From Chaetoderma sp. LZ-2023a (Eukaryota; Mollusca; Caudofoveata; Chaetodermatida; Chaetodermatidae): a stretch of 64,000 nucleotides of DNA. A model generated the notes under the pieces. That model was given only the letters and a program-made list of their open reading frames with translations. It was not told the origin of the DNA and made no database searches. The stretch is from the NCBI GenBank assembly GCA_034401795.1, contig CM067359.1, forward strand, positions 142,544,233 to 142,608,232. The letters are read 5' to 3'. How positions within the stretch are numbered: the first letter of the stretch is position 1; each line of letters opens with the position of its first letter. A program made the translations under genes and the position numbers. Below are positions 12,012 to 23,106 of this stretch, one piece after another.

Positions 12012-12378
12012 TATTTTTAAACAGTTACCACTGCAATGACTGAATCATTATCAAGCCAGTCTTTCAAGTGGTACATTTACAAAAAATAGTTTTAACCCTT
12101 TAACACTCATATCAGCCAAAAACACCTGCAGTGAGAAATGTCCATTGGCAGACCAAAAGAAAACTATTTTTGGAAATTTACCACTGGAACGACTGGCTCG
12201 GTTATCGACCCAGTCATGTCCATTGGCAGACCAAAAGAAGACTATTTTTGGAAATTTACCACTGGAATGACTGGCTCGGTTATCGACCCAGTCACTCCAG
12301 TAGTAAATTTTCAAAAGTAGTCTTCTCTTGGTCTGCAAATGGACATTTTATGGGAAAATTTCAGGGTTTAAGGGTTAA
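12012..12378 (-). mobile_element. Family 1 foldback MITE with internal duplication
   Basis: TTTTAACCCTTTAACACTCA at about 12,090 and TTAAGGGTTAATC at 12,378 mark the ends of the main copy. A segment of about 70 bp (from GTCCATTGGCAGACCAAAAG to GGTTATCGACCCAGTCA) is duplicated in tandem at 12,139-12,290. A partial copy precedes it at 12,012-12,090. The conceptual proteins across it come from the repeat and are not genes. Confidence 0.7.
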
Positions 12379-12379
12379 T

Positions 12380-13300
12380 CTACAAATGTACACAGACTTA
12401 CAGGCTGGCATCCTTGGTTAATCTAATTGGATAGTTTCTAGATTGTCCAGCATGTCTATACTTGACTAATAATCTCTATCAAATCAGAATACGCATGGAT
12501 GTTAGCCTGTAAATCTCCTGGACAGGCTGGTACAGTATTTGGTAGTACTCACATTTTGGAAAATCCGAACACCAATCAGAGACTGCAAACATTACACTAC
12601 AGACTGTTACATTCCGGCTTTCGTCACATCTTTTTATTTCAAAATGTTCCAATTTGTTCCCAAATTACGAGCAAAGTTGGGGAATTCTGGATTTGTATGT
12701 GCTAGTGTACACTCTGTTAGTGATTTAGTCTGAGCCAATCAGATCAGTTATTTCTGAATTAAATCTTTGCCTCAATATTTATAGGGAAATTGCCTCATCA
12801 CACACACCCCACACTCTGGGTCCTACCGGTATTCAGCAACATAATTTATAAGCAGTATCTCAGACAGGCAGACAGACTACAATAATAGTATCTGGTACTA
12901 TCTAGCTAATCAGGGAGAGGGTTTAAAAAATTGTGTAGATAGAATCTATTTGATAGACTTAAAAGGGGGTATTAAACTCAAAATGTTCACCTTTAGACTC
13001 CCAAGACAAATACCAAGGAGGTCCCGGAATTCTTGTTTTTATAACCCTGACAACACAATTATTGCAAAGGATTTTAAGCAAATTATATGCATGTGAAACA
13101 TTTTAAAACTCTGTTTCATGTTTGATCGGCCAAAACTATTGGCCAGGAAGTCCCCCCCCCCCCCCTCCGCACTCATATCATTAGAAATTAATGCAAGCGC
13201 TGTGCAGTGGAGGGAGGGGTTGCAGCGTGGCGCATAACTTAACTGTCTGACTGCTGTAAGCCACCAAAACAATAATTTCAATCGGCAATAACTGGAACTT
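12380..13300. other. Non-coding stretch
   Basis: No gene is recognised. A C-run lies at 13,153-13,166. Confidence 0.4.
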
Positions 13301-13304
13301 CTAA

Positions 13305-13402
13305 TCTGAATATTTTGAAAACGATTTGCTTGAAAGTTGTTGGTGGCTAGGCCATCAACAACTTTAAATCAAGTCATTTTCAAAATATTCAGCATATTCA
13401 GA
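13305..13402. repeat. Short foldback element
   Basis: GAATATTTTGAAAACGATTT, then GCTTGAAAGTTGTTGGTGGC, is mirrored by GCCATCAACAACTTTAAATC, then AAGTCATTTTCAAAATATTC. It is a close relative of the element at 19,985-20,095. No coding content. Confidence 0.65.
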
Positions 13403-14060
13403 GTTAAACCCCATGGAAAATGTCGTCTGTATTCAGAAAGGAAGAGAGTAAGCTGACAAATTTAACCCTCTTTATGCTATATCTTTGATGAAAGTATATA
13501 TAGTTTCTAGAACCGTCAGACAGCCTGTTAGCCAGGAATTGAAAATAGGGTGTCCACAGACAATGAATATAGGTCTTATAGCCCTCCAAGCTAGCACATG
13601 TTTCAAATTTCCAGGTAAAATTCTTGTAAATTTTAACATGTCCTTATTAATTTCTTACTTCTCTGCCCGTCGAATTTACCTGTCCAAAAGGTGTGTCTCT
13701 GGCCAACAGCCTGCTGTCAGATGTGCTTTTGAGTTGCTTAGTTCGTCATCACGCTGTCGCAGCTTTACTTGTACGAGTGTACTGTGTACCACTACCAGGA
13801 GATCGGCATATATTTGGAACTATATACATCGCCATTTGGAATATTATCAGAGATAGCAGTGTGTCAAACTTTAACCACTGGTGCACGAGTGCATGTGTAT
13901 GACCCGCTGACATAATTAGCCCGCAAAGATGTAAGATGATCATATTATATCTATCATGTCTATAGAATGTTAAACACACACACACATGCACAATGTCACA
14001 CATATGAACGCAAGTGTACACAGAACCTTCAGAACTAAACATCAATTAGCCCACCCATGT
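13403..14060. other. Non-coding stretch
   Basis: The 123-codon frame at 13,485-13,856 has no recognisable motif or family and is not supported as a gene. Confidence 0.35.
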
Positions 14061-14064
14061 AACA

Positions 14065-14525
14065 CTTTAAGCTTTTACTGGTAAAACCAGTCAAAAGCGG
14101 CCTCTACACAGTCCACAGTGGTCTTGAGGAATGTTCATTTGCAGGCCAAGACAAGACTATTTTTTTTAATCTACCACTGGAATGCCTGGCTCGATAAACG
14201 AGCCCAGTCATTCCTGTGGTAAATTTTCAAAAATAGTTCTTTTGGTGTGCAAATGGACATTTTTCAAGAGCACTTCAGAAGCCGTTTCTGGCTGATATGA
14301 GTGCTAAAGGGTAAGCAGTGGTCTTGAGGATCTCCATGTACAAGATTACGGAAAGGAAATTTTTTTAAATTTTACCATTGTAATTGACTGGCTCGATAAC
14401 AGAGCCAGTCATACAAGTGGTAAATTTTCAAAAATAGTCTTCGCTTGGTCTGTAAATGGACATTGACTAAGTAAAAATCTAAATTTTTTTGGACCAATTT
14501 TGCCCATTAATTGGTTAAGGTGTTA
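14065..14525 (+). mobile_element. Two adjacent Family 1 foldback MITE copies
   Basis: The copies are about 14,065-14,311 and 14,316-14,525. Both have the paired arms TTTACCACTGGAATG-type / CAGTCAT..GTGGTAAATTT and AAAATAGTCTTC. The first ends GGCTGATATGAGTGCTAAAG. The second ends TTAATTGGTTAAGG. Confidence 0.65.
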
Positions 14526-14832
14526 AACACGCCATAGTTTGCCTGTCTGTCTTTATCTATGATGTGACTCCACTTCTAGAACGTACGATCCGTCGGTCAG
14601 GCCCTATGCACACCCGCATTATTTCTGATAGTCTACATGTATATTGTATGTAGGTGAAAGCCCTGGTGGGGAGGGCTAGCATTGATCTCACCGTCTGTAC
14701 ACATATATATGCAATAGTGGGAATAATAAACTGTGGCAAACTGAATTATTTTGAAATTAATTTGAATGGAAGCTTATACTGGTGTTTTTTAGTTTTTGTA
14801 TGAATAGTTTCATAAACATTGTGACTCAAACG

Positions 14833-15050
14833 TTTAACCCTCAAATTTGTTTTAAAAAATTAGAATTTTCTCATATAAAATGTCCATTTGCAGACCAAGA
14901 GAAGACCATTTTGGAAAATTTACCACTGGAATGACTGGCCTGATTAACTTTGAGATAGGCATTCTTTCCAGTGGTATATTTTCAAATACAGTACATTTCT
15001 TGGTCTGGCAACAATGCCAATGCCCAATGGCCATTCCTCAAGTCGCTGTC
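14833..15050 (+). mobile_element. Family 1 foldback MITE copy
   Basis: It starts GTTTAACCCTCAAATTTG, contains TCCATTTGCAGACCAAGAGA and ACCACTGGAATGACTGG, and has a diverged right half. Confidence 0.65.
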
Positions 15051-15234
15051 TATGTGGGTCTTGACCGTGTTTATGAGTACACGTGATCATGTGATACAGT
15101 ACAATTTCTTAACAACATAGAATCTTTTTGATATTTGGAAAATTTGTCTGGAAGACAGGAGGCATCTATTTCTAGCCCTGCTCATCCTTTACCCCAACCC
15201 CACCCACCCATCCCCACCAATGACAATACCAAGG

Positions 15235-15515
15235 TAAACTATACAGATTACAGGTAAGCTGTTGATTATTTTGAAACTAATTTGACTGGGTGCTGTTGAT
15301 GCCTATGGCAACAAAAGCGCTTAGTCGAGTTAGTCTCAAATTATTCAGCAGAATGTTTATTAAATAGTAGACATACAATATGTACACCTGACAGACTATT
15401 CAATGTTAATGGGGGGGGGGGGGGGGGCTATGATGAGCATGACGGATACATTCTGCATTTTTGATTGAAGCTAGCCAACATGCGAGGTAATCGATTATGA
15501 TGTCATATAATTGGG
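15235..15515 (+). mobile_element. Family 2 palindromic MITE, copy d
   Basis: The copy contains AAGCTGTTGATTATTTTGAA with its inverted partner, the AGCAGAATGTTTATTAAATA block, a G-run (15,411-15,427) and CGATTATGATGTCATATAAT at the distal end. The outer TIRs are not clear. Confidence 0.6.
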
Positions 15516-15551
15516 TTTCATATCAGATACAGCCATCGCTGACGTAGTCAA

Positions 15552-15770
15552 CCATTTAGACCTCATATCATCAAAAAAACAGCTTCAACAGTGGTCTTGA
15601 TAAATGTCCATTTGCAGACCAAATGACGACTATTTCCGAAAATTTACCACTGGAATGACTGGCTCCATAACCGACCCGTCATTCCAGTGGAAAACTTTCA
15701 AAAATAGTCTTCTCACAATTGGTCTGCAAATACACATTTTCTTGAACAAGTTCGAGGGTTAAAGAGTTAA
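15552..15770 (-). mobile_element. Family 1 foldback MITE at the Ski donor
   Basis: The left end contains CTCATATCATCAAAAAAACA. The paired arms are present, and the right end is GAGGGTTAAAGAGTTAACC. It lies 76 bp downstream of the Ski exon splice donor in transcription sense, so it is probably at the start of that intron. Confidence 0.7.
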
Positions 15771-15845
15771 CCACTAGCCTCCTGTCAATCTAGGCAAGAC
15801 TATAATTAAATTTTGCCATTGTGCCAGAAATAATATAGTGCTTAC

Positions 15846-16985
15846 CTGTCGACGCTTGTGTTTAGTCATATCAAAGCGGCCCTTAATCTGTTCGAGGATG
15901 TCTTGTAATTTGTCCTTTCCATCCTGGTCTTTCGCAAGTAATAAATAGGACCTCCAATTAGCGGAGTCAAATCCCCAATGACACGTGCGATTCTCCAGAG
16001 CTTTATGCGAGTGACACACAAATTTTGCTGTACAGAACAGTCCACGACAGTCGACACATTCGATACATTTAGCATCATTATTAGTGTACATTTCTGGGAT
16101 AAAAATTCCTTTACACTTCCCAAAGCACTCATGATATACCTTAAAACAATTTGCTGGTGGTGGGTCCTTAAGTTTTTCCGGAGATGGATACAACAGCGCA
16201 TTGCACAAGCGTTCTGCGTCCGTTTTTGTTATAAGTCCACATGACGGAGCACTCATCGGAAGGATTGCCGAAACTTTCAACAGATCCAGTTGATCAGGAT
16301 TACACCGAGAACAGAATATATGAAGCTCGTCACACACCTGGTTAATTTGTTGGAGACTGTAATTACGCAACACCGTGTTTAAGATCTGAGGGAGACATAA
16401 ACGCTTTTCACCACCAACAACGAAACAAGCGATCATCTCATCCTCCAAGCGCGTTTCCATTTTTTCACTCCGTGACGAGTCAAGTGGTGTAAAGAATGGT
16501 GCTGGTTTGATTGGAAACGGTGGTCCTGGTAAAACAGTTCTATAGTAATGTCCGTCCGAATCGCGAAGACCCATACTATCTATTGCCACTGCACGTGAAG
16601 ATTTTTTCACATTAACTAATGACTTAGTATATTCTTCCATACGATCTGCTGACATTTTCTGCAAAATAGCCGGATGAACAACATTGTTTGTGTGTAGATT
16701 AAGACCATGTTCCCTGCTGAGGGTCATGCCTTGGGTCCCACCAGCAGCTCCAGCTGCCCAAATACTGCCTGCTGTCACTGGTAGCCCCACTAATGCGGCA
16801 GCAATAGCAGGGCTATTCACCATAGAAACGGTGCCACCGGTAACGCCTTCCAGCGTGGCAACTGGACCGCCACCACCACCAGAAAAACAGCTAGCAGGTC
16901 CCTTTAAAGTTCGTAATGCCGAAGACTGGTAACTTTTCAACACCCTCTGTAGATGGGGGTTGTATGACCGGCCCGAATCTTCCAT
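15846..16985 (-). CDS. SKI: Ski/SnoN family SMAD co-repressor, first coding exon
   Basis: This exon encodes 380 residues of a Ski/SnoN-type nuclear co-repressor, which binds SMAD proteins and recruits repressor complexes in TGF-beta/BMP signalling. Residues 9-30 ([20 protein letters not shown]) match the N-terminal SMAD-binding helix. A Gly/Ala-rich and low-similarity linker follows. Residues about 183-268 are the Ski/Sno/Dac homology domain ([44 protein letters not shown]). Residues about 280-355 are the SAND-like SMAD4-binding domain ([34 protein letters not shown]). The start is the first ATG in frame (16,985-16,983); upstream there are only GTG codons and a stop at 17,109-17,111. The frame ends KHKRRQ at a consensus donor, CAG|GTAAGC, with the intron starting at 15,845. 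The C-terminal coiled coil must lie in later exons, which I could not find in the window. SKI and SKIL (SnoN) are not separated by this exon. Confidence 0.95.
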
Positions 16986-17081
16986 ACAATTTGACGAAGA
17001 TGAACCATCCAATATTCTCCGTCCCCTAATCTCCAAACGCCGTTCACAATGGTACACATTCGACTCTGATTCAATAATCAC

Positions 17082-18070
17082 AGCGCCGTTCCACGACAGC
17101 CATGTGCTTTACTGAAGAAGACACTCAGCGATTGCGAACACCACATATCTAATAATGCTCTCGGCCTGCCAATGTAATAGTGGAGTTTTTGCCGATTAAC
17201 GATTCCAAAATATTCGGGTACCCGATTCCAGTGCAAATTTTACGTAAACAACTTAATGTAATATGGTCATATATCCATTATCGAAACTAGGCGTGGGATG
17301 GGGGAAAAGGAGTTGACTCCTAAATTCCTTCCTATATTTGAATTTGATTAAATTTATATTTTCAAATAGATTTTTTTGAAAATCTATTGAATTTTAATTT
17401 AATTTAATTTAATGAGAAATCTATGATTAAAATGAATTGAATTTATCACCCACCCCTACAACACAACACACCCCTCCCCCCCCCACACCCCCTCCCCCCC
17501 CCCCATTCCACCCAGTCACCCTCAGGCCTGCAGCCATCCATCCATGGCCCCCGCCCTCCCACCCATCTATCCATCCATCCACCCTTCCCTCCCCCATTCT
17601 ACCGCTGACAGAGGGTTAATCCTCCGTGACGGCGTAACACCAGACGACGTAATTAGTACGGTCCGATGGTGTAGTGAGAATGCCCCTCTGTTCTGTTCTG
17701 AGGAGATCCCGACTTTTCATTAGGCGCACCCAGGTTTCCCTGGTAATGATGTACGTAGAAAAATTTGTTGACACGTTATGCATTATTATCCTCTCAGATT
17801 CCGTAGTGAATAATATATACTTGGTGTGCGAGAATATCACGATTACAGAAACTGCATATTTTTTTAACGCAGCTGGACAATCCATTATAGCAGCTACAGT
17901 CACACAAATGTTAGAGTAAACAGTTCCATGAATATCATATAATCATTAATTAAACAAGTTATAAAGTTCCTTGGCCACACAACATGATTAGTGGTAACCA
18001 GATATACCACACAGCGACAATTAGCTAGTTCTGATTTGCAGAAAAGTGAGTAGCAATAAATCGGGTGGTC
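17082..18070. other. Upstream flank of the Ski exon
   Basis: This is likely 5' UTR or promoter side of the Ski gene. An AT-rich block at 17,330-17,430 is followed by a C-rich polypyrimidine tract with CCATCCATCC repeats (17,452-17,600). No core promoter motif could be fixed. Confidence 0.4.
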
Positions 18071-18343
18071 TTATGGTCTCTGCTCCAAGAAATGGCATCG
18101 CTTGGCGTGGATCTTGTGAAGGAAATCACGACCGCACTTCTCTATCTTCTGTATTAGGTGATCTGTAATGCATGTTGAGTGTATCGCAGCATCAAACTTA
18201 TCCGTCAAGACTGGGGAGCTGTCTAGCGTTATCTGTACAAAAGTGTTGATGTCCTTGATCAGGTTCTCTGCTTGATAAGACTGTCTGAAGAATACTGGAT
18301 AATCTTGATATATACTTCTGCCGTAATTCAGAGTACATCCCAC
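18071..18343 (-). CDS. Unrecognised 90-codon ORF
   Basis: The frame has a protein-like composition, including the stretches SYQAENLIKDINTFVQITLD and TDHLIQKIEKCGRDFLHK, but I do not recognise a family. It is on the same strand as the Ski exon and upstream of it. It could be an exon fragment of a neighbouring gene, a pseudogene or chance. No strong splice sites define it. Confidence 0.2.
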   Translation of the reverse strand: MGCTLNYGRSIYQDYPVFFRQSYQAENLIKDINTFVQITLDSSPVLTDKFDAAIHSTCITDHLIQKIEKCGRDFLHKIHAKRCHFLEQRP

Positions 18344-18591
18344 ATCTGACCCTTTCTCGTGTTAAAATTTGAGCCAAATCAGACTATATATATTTCACAA
18401 TTCACGAATATCAATTTAAATTCTTCTCCAGATCATAGTTTGAAGACTTTTCAAGACTTTTTCGCATATAGTCACCAAACTTGGTATCTGGCTGCATCAT
18501 AAACTACAGGTATTCTATATGTATCAAAAGTAGGCCAGTTCTGTTCTGTTCTGGTTCGTATATTCCTCCACTATATGTTGTAGCACCCGAT

Positions 18592-18931
18592 GGGCCATTC
18601 CAATTTTAGCTATGCCCCGCCCATCTCTAGCGATCATCCTGACTAACAATTTCCTTAAAAATATGCAGGTAAGCTGTTGAACGTTTTGTAACTAATTTAA
18701 CCGGGTGCTGTTGCTGCATATGGCAGCAAGAGCGCCGAGTCAAATTAGTTTCAAAATATCCAACAGAATATTTATTAAATAGTAAAGACATACAATCCGT
18801 ACAATAATGCATAGTCCGTCTTCAATGATGCGTTCGTGACGTACTTATCTACGTCATTCATGACGTCATTGATTATGATGTCATTCTGCACGTGGCGTAG
18901 TTGGTTATGACGTCAGATCTTGAAAAGGTCC
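18592..18931 (+). mobile_element. Family 2 palindromic MITE, copy e
   Basis: The ends GGGCCATTCCAA and, reversed, GGACCTTTTCAA form an imperfect TIR. Inside are TAGCTATGCCCCGCCC, a near-perfect hairpin of about 100 nt centred near 18,720 (GGTGCTGTTGCTGCATATGG), the ATTTATTAAATAGTAAAGAC block, and two perfect TGACGTCA sites (18,861-18,868 and 18,908-18,915). It sits about 1.6 kb upstream of the Ski start codon. Confidence 0.75.
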
Positions 18932-18963
18932 AATCAGTATGACTTACTGTGTCATGGTTCACT

Positions 18964-19040
<77 letters not shown>

Positions 19041-19080
19041 TAGGTAGGGAGGGAGGGAGGGAGAGGAAGGGAGAGAGAGG
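18964..19080. repeat. (TA)n microsatellite with GGGA/GGTA tail
   Basis: About 36 TA repeats at 18,966-19,038 are followed by GGTAGGTAGGGAGGGAGGGA and GAGA repeats. Confidence 0.95.
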
Positions 19081-19331
19081 ATTTGGGTTAAGACTTTGTC
19101 ATGTGGCAAAACTATGTCAATGTGACCTACTTTTCACAGCGCAGGTTATTGGGCCGTATTGCCCCGCCCCAACCCCGCATTGCTCCAGTACAGGCCCACT
19201 AACCCGTGCTATCAGGTATGGTGACTACACTGGGCCATGGGTGCAACTTATTCTAAAGGTTTTTAAAAGCCATTCTAAAGTCCATGAAATGTGACGTGCC
19301 TTTCATGGTTGCTGATGGCTTCCGCAACATT

Positions 19332-19715
19332 AGAGGACAATGGATGAATCTAGTTTTAGCTGTTCCCCGCCTATTCTAGCTTAGCACCACCCACACGTTA
19401 CCAGTGTTGGAATCGATCGATCCCTGCACTCCTTGAATCTCAATTACCAGAAAACTATACAGGTAAGCTGTTCAATATTTTCAAACTAAATTTACTTGTG
19501 TTGTTGCTGTCTATATATGGCAGTAACAGCGCCCAGCCAAAGTAGTTTCAAATTATTCAAACACTTGTTTATTAAATAGTAAAGACATACAATTCGTACA
19601 ACTTGACGGACTATTCTATTACGCGTTTATGACGGACATATTTACATCATTGATGGCGTAATTGATTATGGCGTCGGCCTATAGTTACATGTGTCATAGT
19701 TGATTATTACGTCAT
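19332..19715 (+). mobile_element. Family 2 palindromic MITE, copy f
   Basis: Same order of blocks as copy e: GATGAATCTAGTTTTAGC, CCCCGCC, TGTTGGAATCGATCGA, GCTGTTCAATATTTTCAAAC with its inverted partner, TTATTAAATAGTAAAGACAT, then CRE-like GCGTAATTGATTATGGCGTC and TTACGTCATATG. Confidence 0.7.
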
Positions 19716-19984
19716 ATGATTACATCTCTATTTCATTTTTGTTTGGTGTGGTACGTGTTGATCCTCTCGTATGCAGTATCCTACAACACTATTATTCTAT
19801 TTCTCTTATTAGAACCAATGATAAAACATTTATCCCAGCCACCACCCCGCCCACCCCGAACATCTTTTCAGATATTTAGAACAAATATATTGAAATCATC
19901 TTGGGTCTCTCTTCAGTCTTGTTTTATCTAACAATTGCTTAACTGTCTGCCTGCTGCAGCCAATAATTGAAATGGACAAAACCT

Positions 19985-20095
19985 CTGGATCTGCTGAATA
20001 TTTCGAAAACAAGTTGACTGAAAGCTGTTAGTAGCTTAGCCACCAACAACTTTCAGTCAAATTGTTTTCAAAATATTCAGCAGATCCAGAGTAAA
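19985..20095. repeat. Short foldback element
   Basis: GATCTGCTGAATATTTCGAA is mirrored by TTTTCAAAATATTCAGCAGA. The inner arms CTGAAAGCTGTTAGTAGC / CACCAACAACTTTCAG are also paired. It resembles the element at 13,305-13,402. Confidence 0.65.
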
Positions 20096-20099
20096 CGTC

Positions 20100-22160
20100 C
20101 CATGGAAAATGCAGTCTGCAGAAACTCAACAGACAGACAGTTAACAGACGTACTCATCTGTATACGCAAAGTTACTATATAGGAAAGTCTGGCGTCATAC
20201 ATGTGAATGGTAGTATTTTTCATTTATCGTGTCCCAATTGTTTGTTGATTCGTTTTGTTTTTATTTAACAATCGTGTGGACCCGGAACTACATCGTTGAG
20301 AAGCATCTCTTAAGATGAGCTCCTCAGTAATAAATTTGTCCTTGGATGGGTTGACCTTATAAACGACTCCGACGACGATTCCAAATTATTGATTCCAAAA
20401 TAGCGAGTCCACCAAGGAGGAATCGGACACGGGAATCGGTAATATTCAGTCTACAAAGTTAGGCCATTAGCATAAATATCAGGCTGTTTTCAACCTGACT
20501 ACTACGCCTGCCTGGATTGACCCAGTTATTAATAACCCTCTTCTCGCCTTACAGGTTTGATCAATAAATGGTATCTTCATGTCGCCTGTATCTTTAGAGT
20601 CGCCCGTATTTATCGTGAGCTTAAACCGGTAGAAAGCACGATAATGTAAGGAAATTTTAAACGCATTCCTTGAATTTTCGCTTCCATTGACTTGGCGTTA
20701 TTGATCCAGGACGACTGTCGGCGCTGTTCTATTACCCTCCCTCATTCGACGTCTACAGAAAAAGGCAAAGAAATGTGTTGCGCTACAGCTCCTCCCTCAT
20801 AACATTTAACTAAATAACTACGTTTTCTCAAGGAAAATCTGTTCCTTGTATGAGATATAAATTAAATACTATTTCTCTATTAATTCTCTGTCCAATTAAC
20901 AAATAGTATATATCGAGCAGTAGTGGACCGCTGAGGACGTACGGCGGCAGATCGATTGTCGGCGGCTAGACTATTTTGACGTACCCGTGACGTGCGTGTC
21001 TGGCAAGCCGCCGGGAGACTGGCTGGCGGTTAGCAAACAATAAACAGGTCACATGGTTAGCTCGTTCGAGCTACTCTACTATCTCCGGTATATAGAATAT
21101 AGGCGTACTATACACTCAGTAAAATAATACTAACTACTGAGCGGGAATGCGTGATCGGAGGGCTAGAGATACGTTAAAGGAATCTAACCGGTTTGTTCTA
21201 ATATGCATTTTAAACAGATTTTCACTGGGCCCGTCTGGGCACTATTTCTGTGTGGTTTCTGTGCGGATTTCTCACTGGGGTGGGCAGGTCTGTAGGCTGG
21301 CTGGCGATTGAAGGCGGGGGGGGGGGGGGGGGGCTACCATTGCCTCTCATTCGGTTCCGGATATAAATCGCCTATGAACCGTTAGTTTGCTCTAAATTGT
21401 TTTACTATTTACTTTTTTTTAATTTATCATACTTTTTTTTGCTGACAGCTGCAGCGGAAGTGGCGCGTGATACTTTGAAAATTAGGTGATTTGAGAATCC
21501 ATTTCCTGCATATATGCCTAGGATATATATTAAAACTTCAACGAGCTGTCTGAATTTCATAAAACTATAAATGATGACTATAGAAGGTTCATTCATAGGC
21601 GTAGGAACAGGTGCGTGCGTGCGTGCGTGCGCATGTGTGTGTGTGTGTGTGTGTGAGGTCGCCCCAGGTTTTCTTCTCCCTTGATGTATCGATCCCATAG
21701 CGCCCCTTTATAGATTCCCCCCCCCCCCCCCCCCATACTATATTCAACCGTCACGCGCGCGCACGCACACGTCCATCCCCAGTTCCTAGTACGTGCATAC
21801 ACACCCGAGGTTCTGTATTCTTATTCTTTCGCTGGGATAGTGCTTTCACATAATAAACCACAATATTTTCATATTATTGTGAGGTAGTGTACAGGCTGAA
21901 ACTTAAATGTAGGACACAAACTATATAAAGATTGGAATGTCGATGACGCGTCATCGCAAGTCATCCGCCAGCGTTTCACCGCCTTGACCTTTTGATCCCT
22001 CTTACGTTTCAATCGATTTTCTGATCTTGTGCAAACCCGCACCCCCCCCCCCCCCCCAAAAAACACCCACACTCCAACAACAAAAACTCACCACCCACGC
22101 TTCACTGGGACAGAGCCAAATATAAATTCCCTTTTCACTCTGCAATCACCCCGGTAACTC
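20100..22160. other. Non-coding DNA with G/C runs and GT repeats
   Basis: No gene is visible. GC-rich patches occur at about 20,930-21,030. G- and C-runs lie at 21,314-21,333, 21,718-21,733 and 22,040-22,057. A (GTGC)n/(GT)n tract lies at 21,612-21,654. Confidence 0.45.
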
Positions 22161-22164
22161 ACAT

Positions 22165-22340
22165 ACCAAATTTGGTTTCGGAGGAGGCGAAATCCACACG
22201 CGCACACGCGCTTACACACTCACATTTGGTTTCGGAGGAGGCGCAATCCACACGCGCATACACGCTTACACACTCACACACCCACAGACGCACGCACGCG
22301 CGCGCGAACGCACACCCATACACACGCACGCGAGCGGGAC
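22165..22340 (+). repeat. Short tandem duplication in a CA-rich tract
   Basis: TTTGGTTTCGGAGGAGGCG and the following CACACGCGC stretch occur twice (from 22,170 and 22,226), followed by CACACA/GCGC repeats. Confidence 0.75.
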
Positions 22341-22639
22341 TTCACGATCCCCACTTAATTTATTCGAAAACGTTGGGGGTAATGAAGGTTTGAATCAGAA
22401 TCACAAGTACAAATATCCAAATAATATTGTGGTGATATCAAAATAGTCACCCCATTCTGATTGTCATAATGTGGGCATGCCACCCTCCTTGACCATGACA
22501 CGCTCCGCCTACACTCCCAGAGCTCCAAGCACGCCCCCCCCCCCCCCCCTTGAGTAGGATAGTACGTATGTGTAAGGCCCTATGAAAGTCCTTAAGGCTG
22601 CGTCACACCAAACTAGTTCTCAAAACGTCCCACCCCGTC

Positions 22640-23000
22640 CTCAAAAAATCGTAAAACCGGTTGTGGTCTGCCTAGAACGTATAACTTTGGCCGGATAATG
22701 TCTACAATGCGATCCTAGTTAGTTCATAAACAGTTCTCGATACGTCCATCTCGTCTTTATCCCGTCTGCAGTCCGTTTATATCAAGTTCAGATCGGGTAA
22801 AATTGCCCGTTCACCTCATGGGGGCACCGTTTCCAAGCAGTCCAAGCCCGTCTGTAGTCAGTTTAAACCCGTTCGTAACTAGTTCTACTTCGTTCTAACT
22901 ACTTCGTAACTCGACCACCTCGTTCACAGACAGTTTAACTCGTTCTGACCACGTCCTCATCTCGTCCCTAGTGTGTTCAGAACGTAATTGCAATCACGTC
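22640..23000 (+). repeat. Harbinger subterminal short repeats
   Basis: Dozens of short variants of CGTTC, CGTCC and AGTTC spaced roughly 10-13 bp apart fill this region, e.g. TTCGTTCTAACTACTTCG. The right subterminal region (about 27,480-28,040) contains the same motifs in reverse complement (GAACG, GGACG). They are candidate binding sites for the element's own proteins. Confidence 0.6.
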
Positions 23001-23106
23001 CTGGCCTGACGGCTATAAAAACCCAGCACGTTTCTGCCAGTCCTCATTCTCGTTCGCCGCTTCAAGCTGTGAAGATCAAGTCCACAACAGTTGTGACAAC
23101 AACATA

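Noticed and set aside
12051-12421. ORFs of about 95 codons on both strands
   Set aside because: They run through the Family 1 palindrome, and the mirrored frames come from the inverted repeat.
16987-17081. N-terminal extension of the Ski frame
   Set aside because: No ATG exists upstream of 16,985 in frame, only GTG, and a stop follows at 17,109-17,111.
17437-17619. Pro-rich 60-codon ORF
   Set aside because: It is a translation of a C-rich polypyrimidine tract with CCATCC repeats.
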